64,000 nt of DNA from Halomarina pelagica (GTDB lineage: Archaea; Halobacteriota; Halobacteria; Halobacteriales; Haloarculaceae): positions 3,038,001 through 3,102,000 of the forward strand of contig NZ_CP100454.1 in the NCBI RefSeq assembly GCF_024228315.1. The letters run 5' to 3'. Positions 51,230 through 59,760 of the stretch are shown in pieces. The notes beneath the pieces are model-generated. The model was not told the origin of the DNA, did no database searches, and was given only the letters and a program-made list of their open reading frames with translations. Position 1 is the first letter of the stretch. Every line of letters starts with the position of its first letter. Position numbers and translations under genes: made by a program.

Positions 51230-51478
51230 CTACCCTCCCTGAAGAACATCCGGGAGGTCCTCACCAGGCCTGTTATCATCGGGAGCGATACCGGCATCTA
51301 GTAACTCCGCGTCGGTGGGAGAGTGTCCTTCGTCGTTGAGGAGGGCAATCACCCCGTCAAGGTCCCTGAGAGCGTCGACGCGGGTACGCCCTTGACTCGT
51401 CACCTCCTGATCTTCGTCATAGGCAACCCACCAGCCGCTCTCTTCTCTTTCGAGTGTTATACGTCGAGTTATACCCAT
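51230..51478 (-). CDS. HicB-like antitoxin
   Basis: 82 aa from the ATG at 51478 (MGITRRITLEREESGWWVAY). The pattern of strand, Gly-Trp-Trp-Val-Ala-Tyr-Asp-Glu-Asp, strand-turn VTSQGRTRVDALRDLDGVIALLND is the HicB partial RNase-H-like fold that neutralises HicA. It is co-directional and nearly contiguous with the HicA-like gene, in hicB-hicA order. It lacks a C-terminal DNA-binding domain. A longer start at 51493 is possible. Confidence 0.75.
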   Translation of the reverse strand: MGITRRITLEREESGWWVAYDEDQEVTSQGRTRVDALRDLDGVIALLNDEGHSPTDAELLDAGIAPDDNRPGEDLPDVLQGG

Positions 51479-51606
51479 GTTGCCCCCTTCCATCTCGTTC
51501 TGTGCCGTACTTTCACCCAGCGAACCGATCTTATCGTACCTCTACTCATCACATCTGCGTCAGCCGCTGATGACCATAGGTTCTTCGCACGTGGTGAGGT
51601 CAACTA

Positions 51607-51643
51607 CCCCACCCTAAGCACCTTCGGCGCTTTGAGGGTGGGG
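51607..51643. terminator. Strong hairpin at the 3' end of tnpB (right end of IS / guide-RNA scaffold)
   Basis: CCCCACCCT (51607-51615) pairs perfectly with AGGGTGGGG (51635-51643), with an extra AAGC/GCTT pairing inside. It spans the tnpB stop codon and is followed outside by the GTAGTTGAC end. IS200/IS605 elements end in such hairpins, and TnpB guide (omega) RNAs and haloarchaeal sense-overlapping transcripts arise from this place. Confidence 0.65.
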
Positions 51644-52867
51644 CTTGTCCGTGAACTCGGCCTCGAACCCGTCTGGGTAGGCGGTAAATCCGCCCTTCGG
51701 CTTCAGCGTTCCAGACTTTAGGGCGAGCTGACTGTCGCCCGTCCGCCGAGACGACTGTTGGCCTCGACGAACGTACCGCATACCGATGTTTTTCGCCGCG
51801 TTGTAGTCCGCGTTCGCTTCCGACCCGCACTTCACGCACCGGAAGTCGTTGCGCGACGGGCGATTCTCGTCCGCCGTGAATCCACACTCGGCACACCGCT
51901 TCGACGTGTACGCCGACCCAACTTGCTTCACCGAGATACCGACGGCTTCGGCTTTGTACTCGACGTACTCGTAGAGCGTTCGGAACGCCCACTTGTGACC
52001 CCACGATGCACCGGTACGGTCGCGGATATGGGTTAGGTTCTCGAACGCGATTACGTCACAGTCGTAGCGGAGTGCTTCGTCTATCAGCGCGTTCGATGCC
52101 CGGTGGAGAACGTCACGGACATAACGAAGTTCCCGACCACTCGACTGAACGAGCGTCCGGTGGGCGCTTCGCGTGCCGGTCTGTTGCAGGCTAGCGCGTA
52201 CTTTCTCGAACTCGCGGAGGTTGTGGGTCAGCTCCCGCCCGCTGAAGAAGTAGGCGGTGCTGGTGACGGCGAGGTTTTCGATACCGAGGTCAACCCCGAG
52301 AACCGTTCCGTCCTCGGCGGTGTTCCGTTCGGTATCGTTCTTGTACCGGCGAAAGCCGATGTGCAAGAAGAACTCGCCATCTCGGGCGGTAAGCGTACTT
52401 TCCGTAACGCTCCATTTATCCGAGTCGAGATACTGACGCTGGTAGCCATCGTCGGCTTCAGGAAGGTCGAGCGGGCACCGAACCCGACTTTCCGTTGTAG
52501 AGAGGGACACGGTATCGTCATCGAACACCGTCATCGTCCGCGTATCGTACTTCACGGTTGGCGCGGTGAACGTCGGCTTGCTGACCTTCTTACCCTTCGA
52601 CCGGCGTTCGATACAGCCGGTGATGGCTTGTGCGGCTTGGTGGGTGGCGAGAATCGTATGCTGACTACCGAGGTCAGTATCTTCGCGCACAGAATCGTAG
52701 GCGAGGGGTTGCACGTCGCTCTTAGTGTTGCACCGCCCCCACGCGAGGTCTGTGGCGATTTGGCACCCCCGTTTCCACTCGGTGATGGTATCTTCGAGCA
52801 AGTCGCGTTGCTCGCCGTCTACCGAGAGGCGGGTGATTGCCGTCCGACGCACGTAGTCGTCTGCCAC
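51614..52867 (-). CDS. tnpB: TnpB (IS200/IS605 OrfB) RNA-guided nuclease, apparently intact
   Basis: 417 aa. RuvC-like acidic triad visible as D193 (GVDLGIEN), E276 (IAFENLTHIRDR) and D354 (ANADYNAAKN). A zinc finger lies between the last two with C325, C328, C344 and C347 (CAECGF... CVKCGS). The N-terminal wedge/REC part is normal (TEWKRGCQIATDLAW... HQAAQAITG). TnpB is the RNA-guided DNA endonuclease that helps retain IS200/IS605 elements; no tnpA (Y1 transposase) is present here, so this is an OrfB-only (IS1341-type) copy. Length is full and no frameshift is visible. The right-end hairpin overlaps its stop codon. Confidence 0.93.
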   Translation of the reverse strand: MADDYVRRTAITRLSVDGEQRDLLEDTITEWKRGCQIATDLAWGRCNTKSDVQPLAYDSVREDTDLGSQHTILATHQAAQAITGCIERRSKGKKVSKPTFTAPTVKYDTRTMTVFDDDTVSLSTTESRVRCPLDLPEADDGYQRQYLDSDKWSVTESTLTARDGEFFLHIGFRRYKNDTERNTAEDGTVLGVDLGIENLAVTSTAYFFSGRELTHNLREFEKVRASLQQTGTRSAHRTLVQSSGRELRYVRDVLHRASNALIDEALRYDCDVIAFENLTHIRDRTGASWGHKWAFRTLYEYVEYKAEAVGISVKQVGSAYTSKRCAECGFTADENRPSRNDFRCVKCGSEANADYNAAKNIGMRYVRRGQQSSRRTGDSQLALKSGTLKPKGGFTAYPDGFEAEFTDKPHPQSAEGA

Positions 52868-53494
52868 ATATTCAATGCGGATCCGTGGCTATTTATATGA
52901 CGAAAAATCCCAGCTATACGAACGCGCTCCTCCCCTCCCTACCGCTCACTTCGCTCGCGCTTGAGGAAGGGGACCCCGCGCTACCGTTTAGTTGAAGCGA
53001 TGTACCGGTGTGAACTACCCCGACCTACTCCCTCGGCGCTTCGTGCCTCGGTCCATGAGGTCGGGGTACTCAAGGAGCTTCGCCCCTTTGAACGCGAAAA
53101 TATCACGATTTTCGCGTCTTCCTGCTGCGGCGTCGGAACTTGCAGGGACCGTCCCCACAGTGGTTCCAAACTCCACGGGCGGTATCTCTCGCTGGGTGGT
53201 TCGGAGTGTCCCACCCCGACCGGTTCGTGCCCGCGGATCCGGATCGGCCGAACGCATGGACCCTCCGATTCGTCGTCATCAGAGTGCCGAACAGTCACGG
53301 GTCGCGATGGTCGACGACAGGGTGAAACGTCTGGCCGGGATATTATAGACAGGGAAAACACGGCCAGGATCGGTGGCGAAGCAGGCGGGCGCGATCGATC
53401 TGCGAATCGAGCCATGTCACTTATCACTCGAACTCACCAAGACGGTCCACGCGCTGTCTCACGTTCGAGGCCCGACACCCCACAATAGCCAACA
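52868..53494. other. IS left end and remnant of another TnpB element
   Basis: About 630 bp with no intact gene. It contains the hairpin 53016-53068 (TACCCCGACCT pairing perfectly with AGGTCGGGGTA), whose outer sequence TGAACTACCCC mirrors the CAACTACCCC end at 51601. Beyond it the minus strand encodes REIPPVEFGTTVG and LLEYPDLMDRG (53015-53257), recalling OrfB C-terminal tails. I read this as the 3' end of an older element next to the living one. Confidence 0.5.
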
Positions 53495-54106
53495 ATGGAT
53501 AGAGAACATTCCAAGCAGACGGTAGAACTTCGAACGATCGACGGAATCGACGTGCTAGTCAACACGGATCCGAGAGAGATCTTTATCGACCTTTCGACGT
53601 CGAACCCTCGCTACATTCGTGTCCAGGAAGGTGACCGTATTCAGGAGGGTGACGTCAGCACGCGAACGCCGGCTGAGATGGCCGGACCGCTGCTCACGAA
53701 CTGGCGTATCGAGTCGGTCGCGACCGAGACGGTAACGGGAGCAGATGTCGACACGGGTGAGACGCGGGAGTGGGATCGAGAACAGCTGGTACAACGCCTC
53801 GTCGCCGGCGAATTCAGCGCAGAACTGACGACGTTCGATCGGGTAAGCGTGACCGAGATCGAGGAATGGCGAGCGAGCCATCCGGTCGACAGCACCGAAG
53901 AGGTAAAACCATACGTGATCGCAGTTGCGTACGGGAACAATGGAGAGAAGTTCACACAGCTGTACGCCGCGACCGAAGCTGGTGACTGGGACTCGCTAGA
54001 GGTGGTACAGCAGGATCCCCGCATCCAAAATTTTAACGAAGAGTTGCGGAAACGCTTCGACGACGCTGTGGAGAGGACGCTTGAGGTTGAACAGCGATTT
54101 CACTAA
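53495..54106 (+). CDS. Hypothetical protein
   Basis: 203 aa, soluble, acidic. TVELRTIDGIDVLVNTDPREIFIDLSTSNPRYIRVQEGDRIQEGDVS, then EMAGPLLTNWRIESVATETVTGADVDTGETREWDREQLVQRLVAGEFSAEL. The last third is helical (PRIQNFNEELRKRFDDAVERTLEVEQRF). The beta-rich front with repeated turn motifs and a helical end suggests a small globular protein. No family recognised. It stands alone between IS remnants and a long gene-poor stretch. Confidence 0.6.
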   Translation: MDREHSKQTVELRTIDGIDVLVNTDPREIFIDLSTSNPRYIRVQEGDRIQEGDVSTRTPAEMAGPLLTNWRIESVATETVTGADVDTGETREWDREQLVQRLVAGEFSAELTTFDRVSVTEIEEWRASHPVDSTEEVKPYVIAVAYGNNGEKFTQLYAATEAGDWDSLEVVQQDPRIQNFNEELRKRFDDAVERTLEVEQRFH

Positions 54107-55496
54107 GTCGAGGGGCAGCTCACGACCGATTCAATCATCGTCTCATGGAATAGATCTAAGAATCCCTGTAACGTCTTCCCAGTCCTAAAGCCGCGTCAGG
54201 ATCGAGACCGAACTCGCGTAGGTCCTCCTCATTGACGGGATCGCTGCACCGACTGCTCAAGCACGTCCATTCATCAATGTAAGCCGGCATTTGAAGGTCT
54301 GGTCCCCCGCCAAAGCTCTTACGTAACAGATCGCTCCATTTCTAGAGGGTGTAACTTAAACCTAGAATGTTTCGCCCAGTCCGTGCGAGAACGGAGGTTC
54401 CCGCGTGGTGGTGTGAGATTCTCTGGCGATACTTCTTGCGCAGTAGGAGAGCAAGACGATAATACTAAGTGGGCGCTTGCGTAGTGCGGAACTGCGAGTG
54501 AGGATCGTCGGTGTTCACGGCGATCTCTCACCCCACCTGTGTATACCCGTAAGAGACATGTTAGGGCGACTGTGTCGGTTCGCTGTTGATCGAAGTTTAC
54601 CCCCGCTCTGGCACAGCGAGCGGGGGTGAAATGTCAGAGGTTGTCGGTTCGGTACATTCCCACCTGTGTCATGGGGCCCGTACTGACGGACGCACGGACG
54701 TCACGCGCGGGGTATGACGCCCCACGGCGACATATGAATATTACGCCGTTCACAGTTAGTTATAGATATTATACAATCGTAAATAATCAGATAACCAAGC
54801 CTCCTCTAGTCTCGTTTATTCGTGGCGATCAACGTAGCGCTTAAGACGAGACGGAATAGGAAACTGGCCAGAACAGTCTACCGCTCTTTTCTCTCGTTAT
54901 CCCCGGAGATGCAAGCGCCACATGCATTAATATACGTTAAAATAAATTTTAATGAACTTAATCAGTTCTCACTTCTTACGCTCTACGGTAGCTAACGCCG
55001 TATGCGAGACATCACAGCCAGTATTGTTGATCAGGGCAGCCGAGAGAGCGCGGGCGATATACCGAGGATGCTTGCGAAGCACGGCCCTGGGGACGTGAAG
55101 CGGCAGTGCCGCTGATCTACATCCCCTTCCGTCGAAGGGCCGCACCATGCACGATACAGCGATGGCATCACTATCACTGCAGGTTGGGGTGATATCCCCT
55201 CCCGGGCACGGAAAGTGGGATATCGAACACGGGTGTCACACGCAAGGCCTGAGACCCTACGGCGACAGGTATGCATCGTCTCTCTCATAGTTAGTTAATA
55301 GCAATATAGATCAAGAAGATACTGCACACAGAGACAAATCTGGCTTGCTGTTCTGGTGGTATCTACGATGAGATGCGGGAATCTGCTCGTCTTATGGGTA
55401 TCTTTGTTCGCCGTTCTCTTGTGGCGATGGCGATCTGCGGAGTCATCGTATGAAGACCGTATTAACAATAAGGTTCGTTGATGGATAGATCAGCTG
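54107..55496. other. Gene-poor stretch
   Basis: About 1.4 kb with AT-rich tracts (around 54730-54800 and 54920-54960) and no convincing gene. Short frames on both strands have no domain. It contains one strong hairpin, described separately. Confidence 0.5.
54599..54627. terminator. Strong GC hairpin, possible IS right-end remnant
   Basis: ACCCCCGCTC (54599-54608) pairs perfectly with GAGCGGGGGT (54618-54627) around a nine-base loop. It resembles the end hairpins of the TnpB elements at 51.6 and 53.0 kb, but no tnpB relic was recognised beside it. It may equally be a transcription terminator or RNA structure. Confidence 0.4.
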
Positions 55497-55796
55497 ATGA
55501 CGCTCTTTGACCTCACTGGATTCCAGCGCGATCTCCTGTACGTCCTCGTTGGACTCGAACATCCATCCGGCCAACGGATCAAGACCGAACTCGACTCAGT
55601 TTCTGAGTACGAGCCCTCTGATGCACGATTATATTCCAATCTCGATGTCCTCGTTCTACAGGGCTATGTGGAAAAGGAGACCGCGGATCAGCGGACAAAC
55701 TCCTATGCCCTCACTGAGCAGGGCTATGAGGCACTTGCCGCTCGGCAGGAGTGGAAAGACACGTACCTCCCGTTTACATCACCGATTCAATCTTGA
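55497..55796 (+). CDS. PadR-family transcriptional regulator, copy 2
   Basis: 99 aa. MTLFDLTGFQRDLLYVLVGL then EHPSGQRIKTELDSVSEYEPSDARLYSNLDVLVLQGYVEKETADQRTNSYALTEQGYEAL. It aligns throughout with 40107-40424 (identical LTGFQRDLLYVL, HPSGQ-x-IKTEL, EWKDTYLPF-like end). The start is fixed by the similarity. Regulon unknown; it may control GCS2 copy 2, the counterpart lacking an adjacent PadR. Confidence 0.85.
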   Translation: MTLFDLTGFQRDLLYVLVGLEHPSGQRIKTELDSVSEYEPSDARLYSNLDVLVLQGYVEKETADQRTNSYALTEQGYEALAARQEWKDTYLPFTSPIQS

Positions 55797-56072
55797 TTGA
55801 TGGAAGACCGATGGGGCTGCACGCAGGACGATTCACTTCACTCCCCTCCCTTAGCTGTGTCGAGGAACCAAAGAGACAGGGCACGCCTCTCACTAGGGCT
55901 AGGAGGTCATGGCCAAGCTCGATTGCTCATGGCGCACCGGCAAGGCAGGTGCGCCGAGAGAACGCCGCAGAAGGAACGATCTGCGTGCATTCCGGCTCCG
56001 TCACGTCCTATGAACACATCATCACGTTCAGCGAGGGGTTTTCTTATATGAATACAGAGAGAGCTTCGAATA

Positions 56073-57143
56073 ATGGTACGGCAAGCAAAGATCAGTAAGC
56101 AGGCCTTAATGGACGCCGACGCAGGGGAGCGTGACGATCTGTTAATAGAGCAGTTTGGCCTCTCGCAGGCCGATCTGTCTCGCTTTCGGTCACAGCGGGT
56201 CGGGAACGCTGTTTACACGGCGGCGAAGTGGCTGGTTGACCATGACTTCCCCCGGCAAATTACCACGCAAAATCTCGCGGCGATGGTGTATGAGAAGTGG
56301 GATCGGCCCGAACAGCGCAAATCCTACGTGTCAGATGCGCTCCGCCGACGATACAACAATGACCAGCGACAAGCAGAGATCTATTATGACCTCTCACCGC
56401 CGTATATCCACTTTCTCCGCGATGAAGTCGGAGCATATGACGGCAACCTTCTCACCGTCCGAAACCGCTATTCGTCCTTCACCCCGAGTAACTCGGACTA
56501 TCTTCGGAGTATTCGGTTACCTCCCATTATTGACTTCGAAGCAGCCCGACTACTCGGTGTCTATGCTGTTGACGGTAAATTTCAGACCCAGGGAAACGGC
56601 CAGCAGGTATTGCTGATTGAGGGAGGACGGGATGATGAGGCGTGGTATGAGTGTCTCCGTGAGAAGATCGCGGACGTCCATAACCTGAGCGTGAATCGGT
56701 TTGCCCACCACGATATCTTTCGCAAACCAAACAAAGAATACGAATACGCCCGGCCTCGGATCAAGCTTCAATCACAAGCGCTGACCACCTGGCTCCGTGA
56801 TGATGTCGGGCTTGCGCTCAGGGCCGGTCATCGACAGCTCCCATCTCCCCCCGGGTTTGCGGAGACCCCAGCGCAGCAACGAGGACTTCTTGCCGATGCG
56901 CTCGCCGGGATGGGTCGAATTGATCGTGGCCGGCGCTATGAAACGCGCCGAACAGAACGGACCCTCCTCACGGAACTTCATTCGCTGGCCCACACGTTGG
57001 GATTCGACCCCAACCTCGTTGAGGGAACGACCCAAGATGGCACACCCGTACAGAAGCTCGTCTTTAATAAAGCCGATATCCGAACTCTGTTAGACCAAGG
57101 GTTGCTGTGGAATCCACGGCATCGACAGGCGATCAATGTCTGA
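56073..57143 (+). CDS. LAGLIDADG homing endonuclease-like protein (free-standing)
   Basis: 356 aa. The first 150 residues are helical and possibly DNA-binding (LSQADLSRFRSQRVGNAVYTAAKWLVDHDFP... RRRYNNDQRQAEIYYDLSPPYIHFLRDE). Residues 160-168 read LLGVYAVDG, a good LAGLIDADG helix with its acidic residue. A second helix at 272-284, LLADALAGMGRID, has the right spacing and Gly-x-Ile ending but Met where the catalytic Asp should be. If the fold is right it is a single-chain two-repeat meganuclease with a damaged second site. It is not inside an intron or intein here. A regulator derived from such an enzyme is an alternative. Confidence 0.55.
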   Translation: MVRQAKISKQALMDADAGERDDLLIEQFGLSQADLSRFRSQRVGNAVYTAAKWLVDHDFPRQITTQNLAAMVYEKWDRPEQRKSYVSDALRRRYNNDQRQAEIYYDLSPPYIHFLRDEVGAYDGNLLTVRNRYSSFTPSNSDYLRSIRLPPIIDFEAARLLGVYAVDGKFQTQGNGQQVLLIEGGRDDEAWYECLREKIADVHNLSVNRFAHHDIFRKPNKEYEYARPRIKLQSQALTTWLRDDVGLALRAGHRQLPSPPGFAETPAQQRGLLADALAGMGRIDRGRRYETRRTERTLLTELHSLAHTLGFDPNLVEGTTQDGTPVQKLVFNKADIRTLLDQGLLWNPRHRQAINV

Positions 57144-57274
57144 TTCACATCAAGGTTCTGTTATCTGAGTGTCCTTCAGCTTCTTTCGTGGTTAGGGCCA
57201 GGCCTGTGGCCCGCGCCATTAGCGATGTTGAACGACCGAAAAATAATATCAAATTGATATATTGGTGTACTCTG

Positions 57275-57519
57275 TCATCGATTCTCGTCAATCCACTGGC
57301 ACCAGGCGTCGAACTCCTTCCTCCACACTGCTGAGCAATACTCTGTAACGTTCCGGTTCGGATTCGGTCGTGCATCGGGACCGTCACCGTCCGCTTTTCG
57401 TCCGTCTCTGGATGTGTGTACTTGAGAATGACGTGGCTCCCGCGCTGGCGGTCTTTCCGATAATTGTGGTGGGTGAGGACCTTCACGATGTCCTCGCCCG
57501 AAAAGTCTCGCGAGACCAC
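57275..57519 (-). pseudogene. HicA toxin gene with a frameshift
   Basis: From the ATG at 57519: MVSRDFSGEDIVKVLTHHNY then RKDRQRGSHVILKYTHPETDEKRTVTVPMHDRIRTGTLQSIAQQCG, a good HicA with the Gly-Ser-His active-site motif. About 13-15 codons before the expected end the frame is lost. The neighbouring frame continues EFDAWCQWIDENR and stops at 57275, matching the end of the other HicA-like protein (EFxxxCRWIEDNR). A single missing base near 57320-57326 explains this. The shifted frame otherwise runs on to 57145. It is a true mutation or a sequencing error. Confidence 0.75.
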
Positions 57520-57522
57520 GTC

Positions 57523-57732
57523 TCAGGCGTCGAACCAGGGGGCGTCCGGTTCAGGGGCTGGCGTGTCGTCTTCGCGTGCTTCGCGCGTCAGATCGACTGC
57601 CTCATCAAGGTTGTCGAGCGCCTCCTCGCGCGTCGAACCTTGGCTGGCGACACCGATCTCCTCGTCGATCGCCGACCACCACCCGTCTTCTTCCTCGATG
57701 AGGCGGATCTCCCGGCGGACCTCGGTGCTCAT
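57523..57732 (-). CDS. HicB-like antitoxin
   Basis: 69 aa from the ATG at 57732 (MSTEVRREIRLIEEEDGWWS). DGWWSAIDEEIGVASQGSTREEALDNLDEAVDLTREARE is the HicB core; it ends with an acidic Pro-rich tail. It directly precedes the hicA-like gene (3 bp), the hicB-hicA order. A longer frame to 57858 is not supported by similarity. Confidence 0.8.
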   Translation of the reverse strand: MSTEVRREIRLIEEEDGWWSAIDEEIGVASQGSTREEALDNLDEAVDLTREAREDDTPAPEPDAPWFDA

Positions 57733-57772
57733 ACTACTTGATAGGCCTGACCCCCCGATAAGCATTCGGCCG

Positions 57773-58060
57773 TTACTTCTCGTCGCGTTCCAGCTCCGAC
57801 GCTTCGAGATCACCTGCCAAATACGCTCTGCCCTTTTCCGTAAGCGAGTAAAACCCACCCTTTGGATACTCCTTTTGAACGAGCCCTACCTCAAAAAGAG
57901 GCTTCAGTCGTCTATTCACTGTTGAATAAGAGATCTCGACGTTGTGCCGACTTCGGAGGTTATACTCGATAGCCCGCGGAGGAAGTGCGAGATTACAGTC
58001 CTGGAGGAACTCCAGAATCGTATCATCGCTATCTGTCATCCAACTCGTTCGCGGGCGCAT
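57773..58060 (-). CDS. Winged-helix regulator (phiH1 repressor-like)
   Basis: 95 aa. MRPRTSWMTDSDDTILEFLQ then DCNLALPPRAIEYNLRSRHNVEISYSTVNRRLKPLFEVGLVQKEYPKGGFYSLTEKGRAYL is the short wHTH found across haloarchaeal genomes and proviruses and named after the phage phiH1 repressor. Helix 3 lies around SYSTVNRRLKPL and the wing around GGFYSLT. It may hold the island's right-end genes silent. Reads away from the operon at 58.3 kb. Confidence 0.85.
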   Translation of the reverse strand: MRPRTSWMTDSDDTILEFLQDCNLALPPRAIEYNLRSRHNVEISYSTVNRRLKPLFEVGLVQKEYPKGGFYSLTEKGRAYLAGDLEASELERDEK

Positions 58061-58291
58061 TAGCCCGTTTTCTCAATAAGACCGTTTAATTATATCGTAG
58101 CTCTGATTGTTTGGCAATGTACGATGCATTCCATGGCGACGTAGATTGCCAAAGTTATAAGTGGTCTGAACCAAAGAGTGCGACGGAGAGCTACACGCGG
58201 GCCTGACTGTCTCCAGGTCCAGAATCAAAAGCGGACCCAGTGGTGGAGCACTGGTTCGCGGTGGCTCCCGTAAACACAGTACGGAAGCAAG
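58061..58291. promoter_or_regulatory. Divergent promoter region of the right-end operon
   Basis: 231 bp between the wHTH repressor-like gene (leftward) and the zinc/J-domain/integrase operon (rightward). AATTATATCGTAGC near 58087-58100 and AAAGTTATAAGTGG near 58150 are TATA-like. Repression of the operon by the neighbouring wHTH protein would be the classic temperate arrangement (inference). Confidence 0.4.
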
Positions 58292-58486
58292 ATGTACGCC
58301 AACCCACTGGAGCAAAAAGGCTCCGACCGACACGACGCACAGCACGACCACTGTCCTCTCTGTGGGGCGCGGACCACAGGATTCGAAGCGCGCGGTCCCT
58401 CGACGCACCACCGTGTCCCCTGCGGCCACCGCGTCGACTCACTCGCCATCAATGAGATCGCGAGCTACGGCGGTGAGTCCGCATGA
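58292..58486 (+). CDS. Small zinc-finger protein
   Basis: 64 aa. DHCPLCGARTTGFEARGPSTHHRVPCGHRVDSLAINEI provides CxxC plus His and Cys-Gly-His ligands for one zinc. Similar small proteins head replication or early operons in haloarchaeal plasmids and proviruses. It is the first rightward gene after the divergent region. Confidence 0.65.
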   Translation: MYANPLEQKGSDRHDAQHDHCPLCGARTTGFEARGPSTHHRVPCGHRVDSLAINEIASYGGESA

Positions 58487-58668
58487 CGCGGTTCACTTTC
58501 ACCCGCAAAGGAGCACCGACGACCACGAGCCGACCCTCACTCACGCCACCCGAACCCGTCGGAATCGGTGTTAAAACACTGCTTGGACAGGTCAGAAACA
58601 GGCACTTTCACTTTCACCGTCCGTCCAAGAATTCGGGCCTTTATCCGAGCGTCCGTCGGCAGACGGTG

Positions 58669-58929
58669 ATGGCAGGGACGATAACGATCCGATTGGAGGA
58701 CGAGACCGACCGATGGCGGTGGGTCTGTCCGGTCGGCCATCGGCAGTGGGAGCCGACGAACCACCACTTCTGGTGTGCCTCGTGCGCCCGCTCGTGGGGT
58801 GAGGGCGTTGAGCCGGAGTTCGACGAACTGCGGGACTTGGCGACGGGGCGGCTCGTCCATCGCGACGAGATTCGGCTGCTGACGTCCGTTGGACCGTACG
58901 ACGACGTGGTCAGGGAGGGATCGGCATGA
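58669..58929 (+). CDS. Small zinc-binding protein
   Basis: 86 aa from the ATG at 58669: MAGTITIRLEDETDRWRWVC then PVGHRQWEPTNHHFWCASCARSWGEGVEPEFDELRDLATGRLVHRDEIRLL. Cys-x3-His and CASC form a likely zinc site. The compact N-terminus, as well as the TATA-like GCCTTTATCC at about 58636 in the right place, argue for this start. The open frame extends to 58483 (overlapping the previous stop), but the extra 62 residues are low-quality. Confidence 0.65.
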   Translation: MAGTITIRLEDETDRWRWVCPVGHRQWEPTNHHFWCASCARSWGEGVEPEFDELRDLATGRLVHRDEIRLLTSVGPYDDVVREGSA

Positions 58930-59507
58930 GCGCGCTCGACTGGCCCGCCGGGTTCGACCGCACACCAGCGAAGGAACGAACGCGGAACAACCGCTACGAG
59001 GCGACGCTCCGCCAGTCCATCGACGACCTCGGTGACGAGCTGGCGCGCGTCGGCGTCGACGACTGGCGGCTCTCGACCGGTGCGCAACACCAGACGCGTA
59101 ACCCGAACCTTCCGTACGCAGATGCGAATCCGGACGATCCGGGGGCCGTCGTCAGGTGGTCGATGGACGGCGAGCAGTACGCCGTCGCCTGCGACGCCTA
59201 TTCGCGACTTCGCGACAACGTGCGGACGCTCTACCTCTACGTCCGCGAGAAGCGCAAGATGGAGCAGCGCCCCGTGCGAACCGGTGAGTCTGAGTTCGCG
59301 AACGCGCGTCTCCCATCGGGAGATGACGTGGTCGCGACCGAGCCGGCTCCGCACGAGGTTCTTGAGGTCACCCCCGACGCCGATCCCGAGGCGGTGCGTG
59401 CCGCCTATCGAGAGCGGGTGAAGGAGGTCCACCCTGATCGCGGTGGATCCACAGAGGCGTTCCAGCGCGTGCGGAGTGCGAAAGAGGTGTTGCTCGATGG
59501 CGAGTGA
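58926..59507 (+). CDS. J-domain protein of the element
   Basis: 193 aa. The C-terminal 65 residues form a J domain: HEVLEVTPDADPEAVRAAYRERVKEVHPDRGGSTEAFQRVRSAKEVLL, with the His-Pro-Asp motif that stimulates DnaK. The N-terminal 125 residues (RTRNNRYEATLRQSIDDLGDELARVGVDDWRLSTGAQHQ... REKRKMEQRPV) are element-specific. J proteins in plasmids and viruses recruit host DnaK to replication or assembly complexes. ATGA overlap with the previous gene; its end overlaps the next start. Confidence 0.8.
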   Translation: MSALDWPAGFDRTPAKERTRNNRYEATLRQSIDDLGDELARVGVDDWRLSTGAQHQTRNPNLPYADANPDDPGAVVRWSMDGEQYAVACDAYSRLRDNVRTLYLYVREKRKMEQRPVRTGESEFANARLPSGDDVVATEPAPHEVLEVTPDADPEAVRAAYRERVKEVHPDRGGSTEAFQRVRSAKEVLLDGE

Positions 59508-59760
59508 GAGCGAAACAGAGGTTCACCGGATCTGGCGCTGCCGGGCGTGTGGACGGGTGCGACACGTCGACGACGACGGTCACTGTACCGACTGCCAGCG
59601 AGCGGTGCTCGTCACTGTCGGCGACCACTCGGTCGCTCTCGAGGAAGAGATCGCATTCGTGAAGACGGGTTTGAAACGGACACACGGTCGTGACGAGCGA
59701 TATAAGTCCGCAGTCCGCGAGCGGTGTTCGCGAAACGTCACCTCGGGGTGGTGTCTATGA
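59497..59760 (+). CDS. Small zinc-ribbon protein
   Basis: 87 aa from the ATG at 59497, which lies eleven bases inside the J-domain gene. HRIWRCRACGRVRHVDDDGHCTDCQRAVLVTVGDHSVAL is a two-knuckle ribbon (CRAC ... CTDC). The C-terminal half is helical and basic. Its TGA overlaps the integrase ATG, so it may help set integrase level or act as a recombination directionality factor (speculation). Confidence 0.65.
   Translation: MASESETEVHRIWRCRACGRVRHVDDDGHCTDCQRAVLVTVGDHSVALEEEIAFVKTGLKRTHGRDERYKSAVRERCSRNVTSGWCL

Noticed and set aside
58483-58668. N-terminal extension of the 58669 gene
   Set aside because: It is Thr/Ser/Pro/Arg-rich, and a TATA-like element lies inside it at the right distance for the internal ATG.
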